Assembly (NCBI GenBank): GCA_013003335.1 | Contig: JABDJT010000461.1 | Span: 1-5,424, forward strand | From: Verrucomicrobiales bacterium | GTDB taxonomy: Bacteria; Verrucomicrobiota; Verrucomicrobiia; Verrucomicrobiales; DEV007 | Direction: 5' to 3' | Length of the DNA: 5,424 nucleotides | In this document: positions 1 to 5,424 of the stretch, in pieces | Numbering within the stretch: the first letter of the stretch is position 1 | How the letters are laid out: each line of letters starts with the position of its first letter | The notes under the pieces: generated by a model | What the model was told of the DNA's origin: nothing | The model's input: the letters and a program-made list of their open reading frames with translations, nothing else | Database searches by the model: none | Program-made: the position numbers and the translations under genes

Positions 1-336
1 AAAGTCTTCCTTCGCCTGGGCAGCTTCCTTAGCCTGCTTGGCAAGCGTCTCCAATTTCTCGTTTTTCCGATCCAGAGACGAAACCAGCTGCCGAACAACG
101 GCAATCAGCGGATCTTCCCCGGGGTGAACTGTCGGCACTCTCCCGGTATGTTGCGGATACATTTCAAGGTATTCTCTGACAATTTCGTTCAATTGCTCAA
201 CCGTTCGTTCCGGTTCAGGAAACACCCGAGGGGGCTTCTGGTCCGGTTCGACGGGCCCGACTGCAGGCAGCGCTTCAGGCTGCGGGGGAGAATCTGGCGT
301 TGAAAATACGCGACGCCGTGGAAAGTGGGGCTTCAT
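1..336 (-). CDS. hypothetical protein with proline-rich N terminus and coiled coil (partial, 3' end outside window)
   Basis: Reading the minus strand from the ATG at 336-334 gives 112 uninterrupted codons to the left edge, so only the N-terminal part is present. Residues 1-45 are rich in proline, arginine and glutamate and look disordered. Residues 45-92 look folded, with a TVEQLNEIVREYL-like helix, an HTGRVPTVHPGEDP loop and an IAVVRQLVSSLD helix. From about residue 90 the sequence is Lys/Glu/Ala-rich with heptad-like spacing and probably starts a coiled coil. I do not recognise the family and assign no function. Codon use (CCG, CTG, GAA, CGG) resembles the neighbouring glycosyltransferase gene, which supports a real gene. 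No clear Shine-Dalgarno sequence precedes the ATG. An in-frame TTG at 348-346 would add four residues, and a stop lies just upstream of that. The gene is transcribed away from the glycosyltransferase-kinase pair and may share its promoter region. Confidence 0.72.
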   Translation of the reverse strand, partial: MKPHFPRRRVFSTPDSPPQPEALPAVGPVEPDQKPPRVFPEPERTVEQLNEIVREYLEMYPQHTGRVPTVHPGEDPLIAVVRQLVSSLDRKNEKLETLAKQAKEAAQAKEDF

Positions 337-364
337 TCGAAAACGGGGCAATAGATGGATTGGT

Positions 365-370
365 TATAAT
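365..370 (+). promoter_or_regulatory. candidate -10 hexamer for the glycosyltransferase-kinase operon
   Basis: A perfect TATAAT lies in the AT-rich divergent region upstream of the plus-strand operon. No good -35 hexamer sits 16-18 bases upstream (342-347 reads AACGGG), and the extended -10 TG is one base out of register, so this is a weak call. A start of transcription near 377 would give a leader of about 155 nt to the preferred ATG at 533, or about 55 nt to the ATG at 431. Because the region is AT-rich, a chance match is possible. Confidence 0.35.
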
Positions 371-391
371 TTACATAATTTTCATAATTAA
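365..391. repeat. three tandem copies of a 9-bp AT-rich unit
   Basis: The seven-base core YATAATT occurs at 365, 374 and 383, exactly 9 bp apart, each followed by two variable A/T bases (TA, TT, AA). The first copy coincides with the candidate -10 hexamer. The repeats could be binding sites for a regulator, a slippage-prone microrepeat, or a chance result of AT-rich composition. Confidence 0.6.
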
Positions 392-532
392 ACAAGATTT
401 TTTTGTCTCAGAAAAATAGGCCGAGATTGGATGGAGAATGGCTCCGAACGGAGGAACTGTGTCCGGCGTGCCGACCTTGTTCATTCGAAACCCTGCTTGT
501 TTTTCAAATTCGGTTGTTCAACAATGTGGGAA

Positions 533-1573
533 ATGGAGAACCGGAAATCCTGGTGGAAACGTCCCCGGAAAGTAATTCTGCAACACAATCTCTCCCCGGG
601 AGATATCGTCATGCTGACCGGTGTGATTCGGGATTTGCACGAATTGCACCCGGGTAGGTTTATCACCGATGTTCGCACTCCCTGCCCAGCGCTTTGGGAG
701 AACAACCCGTACAATCGGCGCCTGGATGAGCGGGATCGGGGGGTCAAAACAATTGAATGTCACTACCCATTGATTCACCGGAGCAACCAGGAACCCTGGC
801 ATTTCATCCACGGATTTCCGGCATACCTTTCCGGTGAACTGGGGGTGGGGATCCGGCCCACGGCGTTCCGTGGCGACATCCATCTATCGCAAAAAGAGAA
901 AGGGTGGATTTCGCAGGTCCATGAAATCACGGGCGAAGACACCCGGTTCTGGATCGTCGTTGCGGGCGGAAAAATGGATTACACGATCAAGTGGTGGGAG
1001 CACGAGCGCTTCCAGACAGTGGTGGATCACTTCAAAGGCCGGATTCAATTCGTCCAGGTGGGGGAAACCGGCCATCATCACCCCGGCTTGAAAAACGTGA
1101 TCGATTTGCGTGGAAAAACCGATCTCAGGCAATTGGTACGCCTGGTCTATCATTCCGATGGAGTGCTGTGCCCGGTCACGTTGATGATGCACCTGGCCGC
1201 CGCTGTGGAAATGCGTCCCGGGCGGGCGATGAATCGTCCGTGTGTGGTGGTGGCAGGAGGCCGGGAGCCTCCGCATTGGGAAGCCTATCCGCACCACCAG
1301 TTTTTGCACACGGTCGGTGCGCTGCGGTGCTGCGATAATGGCGGCTGCTGGAAGGGCCGGACCAAACCGCTGGGGGACGGGGACGAGAAAGATAAGCCCG
1401 AAAACTTGTGTGTAGACGTGGTGGGCGAATTGCCCCGATGCATGGACATGATTCGACCGGAGGACGTGATTCGCCGGATTGAGCTTTATTTGGAAGGCGG
1501 TGTGACGGATGAATCAAAACCGGTTGAGGAAGCGGAAACACCCGCCCTCGCAGAAGGAGCCCCGGCCGGGTAG
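533..1573 (+). CDS. glycosyltransferase family 9 (heptosyltransferase-like) protein
   Basis: This encodes a probable GT-B-fold sugar transferase related to ADP-heptose:LPS heptosyltransferases, which act at the cytoplasmic face on envelope glycans. Donor and acceptor cannot be read from the sequence. Counting from the ATG at 533 (346 aa, a usual GT9 length), the N-terminal half begins KVILQHNLSPGDIVMLT (13-29), the family's usual first strand and glycine loop. The C-terminal nucleotide-sugar half begins FWIVVAGGK (139-147) and continues with a G-N-x-IDLRGKTDL segment (187-198) and an MMHLAAAVE helix (218-226), which corresponds to the heptosyltransferase D-x-G-x-x-HLA element. A cysteine cluster (C266, C267, C272, then C293 and C303) follows, and the end is an acidic, Ala/Pro-rich tail. 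The frame is open from an ATG at 431. I prefer 533 because the conserved family sequence starts just after it and residues coded by 431-523 look like translated leader. Neither start has a strong Shine-Dalgarno, and 524 is also possible. The stop is 5 nt before the kinase gene, implying one transcript. Confidence 0.85.
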   Translation: MENRKSWWKRPRKVILQHNLSPGDIVMLTGVIRDLHELHPGRFITDVRTPCPALWENNPYNRRLDERDRGVKTIECHYPLIHRSNQEPWHFIHGFPAYLSGELGVGIRPTAFRGDIHLSQKEKGWISQVHEITGEDTRFWIVVAGGKMDYTIKWWEHERFQTVVDHFKGRIQFVQVGETGHHHPGLKNVIDLRGKTDLRQLVRLVYHSDGVLCPVTLMMHLAAAVEMRPGRAMNRPCVVVAGGREPPHWEAYPHHQFLHTVGALRCCDNGGCWKGRTKPLGDGDEKDKPENLCVDVVGELPRCMDMIRPEDVIRRIELYLEGGVTDESKPVEEAETPALAEGAPAG

Positions 1574-1578
1574 GTAGA

Positions 1579-4500
1579 ATGGACAAGAAGGATGCGGTAA
1601 ACGAAGTCGATTTCTCGGGAGAGAAAACTCTTCCGATGGACGACCGTACGCCGTCCAAAACACCGGATACCAGGGCCAGCTTTGAGAAACTGGTGAGCGG
1701 CATGCAGGAGGCGAACCGGGAGCGCCTCGGCCGGTATGTGATTCGTGGAAAAATCGGCAGCGGTGGATTCGGGGATGTCTTTTTGGCAGAAGACGAAAAA
1801 CTCCAACGCATGGTGGCAATCAAGGTTATCACCCGCGAAGGGCCCGATCACTCGGAAGACGGAGCACTGGAAGAAGGCCGAACGCTCGCCAAGTTTGATC
1901 ATCCGGGGATCGTGCAGGTCCACGATGTGGGAAGTCAGGACGGGACGATTTTCTTTGTCTCGCAGTTTATCGAAGGTCAGACCTTGGGAGAAAAACTGAC
2001 TGCAGAACGCTGGAGTCACCGGGAATCGGCAGCGATGATTGCAGAAATCGCGGACGCTCTCGGGTATGCCCATTCCCGCTCGGTCATTCATCGGGATATC
2101 AAGCCGAACAACATCATTTTGAACCGGGACGGTCGCCCTGTGCTGATCGATTTTGGCCTGGCCCTGGCAGATCGATCGATCCAGGCGAAGGAGATTGGAT
2201 CAATTCTTGGCTCGCCACGCTACATGAGCCCGGAACAGGCCCGCGGGGAAAGCCACCTCGTCGACGGACGTTCCGATATCTACAGCCTCGGGGCCGTTTT
2301 CTACGAGATGCTGACGGGCAAAAGCCCGTTCGATGGTGATGATCTGCTGGATATTATCGATCAGGTGGCATCGCCCATGACCGAGCCTGTGCCACCCAAA
2401 AAATTGAATCGAAAAATCCCCGGAACCCTCCAGCGCATTTGCCTGAAAGCCCTGGCGAAACGGACCGCAGACCGATACCGGACTGCTCAGGAATTGGCCG
2501 ACGACCTCAAGGTCTACCTTGAAAAATTTGACGCCAAAGCCAATCGGGAAAAATCGGTCGCCCATTCCGTTCCGATACCCAAGGGGCTGCGGGCCTTCGA
2601 CGAGAGTGATGCCGACTTTTTTCTCCAATTGCTGCCGGGAGTGCGTGACGGGGCCGGAATTCCGGACGGAATTCGTTTCTGGCAGCGGGGAATCGAACAT
2701 CCCGAAAATCCGTTTCGGGTTGGAGTGCTGTATGGCCCATCCGGCAGTGGCAAATCTTCTTTCCTTCGCGCCGGTCTGATCCCCCTCCTCGATTCCCGGA
2801 TTGAAGTCTTCTCGATTTCCGCGGAGTCCGAAGCCGTCGAGGACTCGTTGCTTTCGAAATTGCGGGAGCGGTTTCCGAAAGAACTGGATTCTGAAACCAC
2901 CCTGAGCAGTTGCTTGCGAAAAATTCGCGAAGATCACCTGATCACCGGCGGAGGGAAATTGCTGATCGTGATTGATCAATTTGAGCAATGGCTACATCAA
3001 AACGGACGCGCTCCTGATTCCGACCTGGTCCACGCCCTCCGGCACTGCGACGGAAAATCGGTGCAGGTTTTGCTGACCCTCCGTGATGAGTTCTGGATGG
3101 CGATCGGCGAGTTGATGGAAGATATCGACGTGGAGTTGCTGCAGTCCCACAACGCCGCCGCCATCGACCTGTTTGACCGAAAACACGCCCGCTCAGTGCT
3201 GGAGATGTTTGGACGGGCCTATCAAAGGCTTCCTTCCGCGAGCGAAGAACTGGAGTCCGATCAGCAAAAATTCATCGAAGCCGCCCTTGATGACATGGAG
3301 GAAGAAGGAAAGATCATTCCCTTGCAGTTGGCTCTGTTTGCCGAGATGGCGAAAACGGTTGAGTGGTCTATCGGCTCCTACCGGAAGATGGGCGGGTCCA
3401 AAGCCATCGGGATTGAGTTTCTCAACTCTATTTTTTCCGGGCGGAATGCTAATCCGGCTTGCCGCGCCATCGAAAAGGAAGCGAGGGCGATCTTGGAGTC
3501 ATTGCTCCCACTTGACAACTCAGGACTCAGAGGGAGACCAGTAGAATTCGACACCTTGGCGGAAAGATGTGGACTGAATTCTTCCGATAGTCGGTTCACA
3601 ACCGCCCTTCGAATTCTGGATCAGGATTTGCGCCTTGTAGCTCTGGCAGATCAAGATGGCACCGAAGTGACGGCCTCAGACGAAGCCGTTCCCTGCTCGA
3701 CAAAACGAATCCAATTGACTCACGATTACCTCGTTCCTTCGCTTCGAGATTGGCTATTTGAGAATCGAAAAGCCACGGTTCGGGGTCGGACTTTGCTTCG
3801 ACTACAGGCATTATCTGAGGCGTGGAGGCAGTCAAAAGATCGGAGGAATCTGTTGTCTTTCCGGGAGTGGGCTCTCGTCACCACGTTAATTCCAAAGCAT
3901 CGGTTATCGGTATATGACATTGATTTGATCAGGAATTCCCGAAATCAGATTTCGAAATGGGCCGGCATACTGATTATGATTGCGCTTGCGGTCGGCATAC
4001 CGATTTCTCAGTATTTTGCTCACGCAAGGGTTGCACGGTCTGCTGACCGTTTCGAATTAGCAAAAGTGTCCGAACTTCCCGAATTGCTAGCCTCTGAAAC
4101 GCTCTCATCAAACGTAACTTCAGAACTCGAAAAACGATATGCGCAACAATTTCCCGCCCCCTCTTTAAACATCATAATCGCACTGGCAGAGAAAAGTCCA
4201 CGTTACCAAAAAGATGTTTTTGACCGGTTGCCCTCCCTTTCCGCAATAGAATGCAAATCAGCAGTTGAGATTCTATCGCAGTGCAACTCTCAAATGGTTG
4301 ACGATGCGTGGAAGTGGATCGATTCGCGCCGAGATGCCGAAAATAAATGCATTCCGTATTATTCATACCTTGCAGCAGTTTCCCCCGAAGATATTTTCTG
4401 GGAGAACCACAACTCCAGGATTCTGAACGGTCTGCTTACAGTTCCAGAATCTGAGATGAAATTGTGGGCAGAACAGTTACGCCAGATTTCTAAACACCTC

Positions 4501-5424
4501 GAAGACGTTGTAGAAATCGAGTATGAGCAAAGCAGTTCCAACCCCGCCGTTTCACGGAGGCTCACGCGGATTCAGCTAGCGCTATTTAAAAATCAGCCAG
4601 AAAAGCTGGCGAAATCACTCCGATCAACGTACACACGCGACTTTAGTATTTTTTCAGGCGCGTTAGATGGAAAGAATACTGAACTCATAAATACTTTTCA
4701 GAATGAACTCAACTCTCTTCAAACGCACGAGAAGAGCGAGATCGAACATAGCCGTCGCGTTCAAGCGAAGTTTGCAGCAGTTCTGCTTAAGATTGCTCCG
4801 AACGCCAAGTTATGGGAATTGTTCAAAGCTTCGAGTGATCCGACATTGAGAACGTGCCTCATTCACCTTACCCCACTTTCATTGTCAGATCCGTCAATGG
4901 TTTTCGAAACAGCGGTTTCAGAAGCCCCAACGTCTCCGCTGTTAATTGGTCTGGTTCAGTGCCTTGGAGAGTATCAACTCAATCAATTCCCTCCCGACGC
5001 GCGGGAAAAAGCTAAAGCTTGGATCAAATTTCAACATACTCAAAATCCTTCCCCGGGAATTCGGTCGTCGGCAAAATGGGTGCTAAAGAATTGGAGAGTC
5101 TCTCTGAATACTCGACCTTCGCAAACACAATCCTCTCCAGAATTCCCTAGCTCATCGACACAAACCAAATTGAATTGGAGAACGCTTTCCGGTGGAGAAG
5201 ACATGGCAGTCATCTCCCTTCCTGCGGAACTACGCCCACAGGCTCACACTGGGACTTTTGCCATCGGAACTACGGAAGTAACCATCCGACAGTTTCGTAG
5301 ATCAAGAACACCGAACCAAAGCTCACCGAGACATAGCATTTCAGCCGATAGTCCAGTCCATTTTGTGGCGTATGACGACGCAATGAAATACTGCAATTGG
5401 TTAACTATTCACGAAGGTATTGAC
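1579..5424 (+). CDS. multidomain Ser/Thr protein kinase - nSTAND1 NTPase - TM - helical region - FGE-sulfatase/SUMF1 domain (partial, 3' end outside window)
   Basis: One frame runs 1282 codons to the window edge without a stop. Residues 53-312 form a Hanks-type kinase: glycine loop GSGGFG (60-65), VAIK Lys82, probable helix-C Glu99, HRD Asp173, Lys175, Asn178, DFG Asp191 and SPE 217-219, so it should be active. About 340-730 is a STAND-type P-loop NTPase: Walker A GPSGSGKS (386-393), Walker B ending at Asp466 with DQFEQWL, a TLRDEFW strand (500-506), and a C-terminal LTHDYLVPSLRDWL element (713-726) typical of nSTAND1-containing planctomycete kinases. A hydrophobic helix spans about 795-810, preceded by Arg785, Arg788 and Lys793. 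Residues 820-1195 are helical with no motif I can name; HEAT-like repeats are possible. From about 1205 an FGE-sulfatase/SUMF1 domain begins: FAIGTTEVTIRQF (1227-1239) and DSPVHFVAYDDAMKYCNWL (1257-1275), cut by the window end. The family normally senses or signals through kinase output, but the ligand and targets are unknown. The ATG is 5 nt after the glycosyltransferase stop; an AAGGAG at 1554-1559 is too distant to be a standard ribosome site, so coupled translation is likely. Codon use changes near residue 645. Confidence 0.92.
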   Translation, partial: MDKKDAVNEVDFSGEKTLPMDDRTPSKTPDTRASFEKLVSGMQEANRERLGRYVIRGKIGSGGFGDVFLAEDEKLQRMVAIKVITREGPDHSEDGALEEGRTLAKFDHPGIVQVHDVGSQDGTIFFVSQFIEGQTLGEKLTAERWSHRESAAMIAEIADALGYAHSRSVIHRDIKPNNIILNRDGRPVLIDFGLALADRSIQAKEIGSILGSPRYMSPEQARGESHLVDGRSDIYSLGAVFYEMLTGKSPFDGDDLLDIIDQVASPMTEPVPPKKLNRKIPGTLQRICLKALAKRTADRYRTAQELADDLKVYLEKFDAKANREKSVAHSVPIPKGLRAFDESDADFFLQLLPGVRDGAGIPDGIRFWQRGIEHPENPFRVGVLYGPSGSGKSSFLRAGLIPLLDSRIEVFSISAESEAVEDSLLSKLRERFPKELDSETTLSSCLRKIREDHLITGGGKLLIVIDQFEQWLHQNGRAPDSDLVHALRHCDGKSVQVLLTLRDEFWMAIGELMEDIDVELLQSHNAAAIDLFDRKHARSVLEMFGRAYQRLPSASEELESDQQKFIEAALDDMEEEGKIIPLQLALFAEMAKTVEWSIGSYRKMGGSKAIGIEFLNSIFSGRNANPACRAIEKEARAILESLLPLDNSGLRGRPVEFDTLAERCGLNSSDSRFTTALRILDQDLRLVALADQDGTEVTASDEAVPCSTKRIQLTHDYLVPSLRDWLFENRKATVRGRTLLRLQALSEAWRQSKDRRNLLSFREWALVTTLIPKHRLSVYDIDLIRNSRNQISKWAGILIMIALAVGIPISQYFAHARVARSADRFELAKVSELPELLASETLSSNVTSELEKRYAQQFPAPSLNIIIALAEKSPRYQKDVFDRLPSLSAIECKSAVEILSQCNSQMVDDAWKWIDSRRDAENKCIPYYSYLAAVSPEDIFWENHNSRILNGLLTVPESEMKLWAEQLRQISKHLEDVVEIEYEQSSSNPAVSRRLTRIQLALFKNQPEKLAKSLRSTYTRDFSIFSGALDGKNTELINTFQNELNSLQTHEKSEIEHSRRVQAKFAAVLLKIAPNAKLWELFKASSDPTLRTCLIHLTPLSLSDPSMVFETAVSEAPTSPLLIGLVQCLGEYQLNQFPPDAREKAKAWIKFQHTQNPSPGIRSSAKWVLKNWRVSLNTRPSQTQSSPEFPSSSTQTKLNWRTLSGGEDMAVISLPAELRPQAHTGTFAIGTTEVTIRQFRRSRTPNQSSPRHSISADSPVHFVAYDDAMKYCNWLTIHEGID

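Larger units (their letters stand above)
337..532. other. AT-rich divergent intergenic region with probable promoter(s)
   Basis: This stretch separates the minus-strand hypothetical gene from the plus-strand glycosyltransferase. Its part from about 358 to 420 is markedly more AT-rich than anything else in the left half of the window and contains a T7 run at 398-404. A divergent arrangement with an AT-rich core is typical of a shared promoter or regulator-binding region. Positions 431-523 are open in the glycosyltransferase frame but encode residues that do not look like the conserved protein, so I treat them as leader. If translation really begins at 431, the intergenic part ends at 430. Confidence 0.5.

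Noticed and set aside
398..404. T-run considered as an intrinsic terminator
   Set aside because: No GC-rich hairpin precedes it on the plus strand, and the genes on both sides start, rather than end, near it.
403..657. 84-codon plus-strand frame starting at TTG 403
   Set aside because: It overlaps the glycosyltransferase in another frame, starts with TTG without a ribosome site, and has no recognisable content.
1176..1832. 218-codon minus-strand open frame spanning the glycosyltransferase-kinase junction, plus an overlapping 201-codon frame at 1486-2091
   Set aside because: Both are antisense to supported genes, overlap each other, and give Arg/Ser/Pro-rich translations typical of shadow frames.
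2654..2665. Perfect 12-bp palindrome CCGGAATTCCGG inside the large gene
   Set aside because: It sits in the coding sequence for the conserved GIPDGI-RFW segment before the P-loop and has no loop or partner sites, so protein coding explains it better than a regulatory role.
2200..2988. 262-codon minus-strand open frame opposite the kinase/NTPase coding region
   Set aside because: It lies antisense to clearly recognised kinase and NTPase motifs, and its translation shows no domain features. It is a by-product of GC-rich codon use on the other strand.
3173..3544. 123-codon plus-strand frame overlapping the codon-use switch, considered as a sign of a frameshift
   Set aside because: The main frame continues without interruption through this stretch with family-typical motifs on both sides, and the alternative translation has no recognisable features.

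Overview
The window looks like a chromosomal segment from a planctomycete (Planctomycetota). The basis is protein architecture and family recognition, not a database search. A Hanks-type Ser/Thr kinase fused to an nSTAND1-type P-loop NTPase, a transmembrane helix, a helical region and an FGE-sulfatase/SUMF1 domain is an arrangement I associate with planctomycete signalling proteins. The upstream glycosyltransferase-9-like protein also resembles planctomycete sequences. Base composition is moderate: about 52-55% GC by hand count in sample lines of the left two-thirds, falling to the low or mid 40s on the right.

Layout. Positions 1-336 hold the 5' part of a minus-strand gene of unknown function that runs off the left edge. 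It has a proline-rich N terminus, then a short conserved-looking segment and a predicted coiled coil. A short AT-rich divergent intergenic region follows, carrying a TATAAT hexamer and three tandem copies of a 9-bp unit. From about 533 (open from 431) to 1573 there is a plus-strand GT9/heptosyltransferase-like gene. Five bases after its stop, at 1579, a very large plus-strand gene begins and stays open to the right edge (1282 codons seen, no stop).

How the genes may work together. The GT9-like gene and the multidomain kinase are almost certainly co-transcribed. The kinase keeps its catalytic residues (VAIK Lys82, HRD Asp173, DFG Asp191) and the NTPase keeps its Walker A and B motifs. It therefore looks like an active switch in which an ATP-driven STAND module is joined to a kinase output. 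A membrane helix and a C-terminal helical plus FGE-like region may act as the sensing side. This could be ordinary envelope signalling or a STAND-type conflict or defence sensor; the sequence alone does not decide.

The most unusual direct observation is a sharp change in codon use inside the large gene. From about 3500 onward, TTA and AGA codons, absent from the first 640 codons, become common, although the reading frame and the family-typical domain order continue. I found no RNA genes, insertion sequences, CRISPR arrays or convincing terminators.
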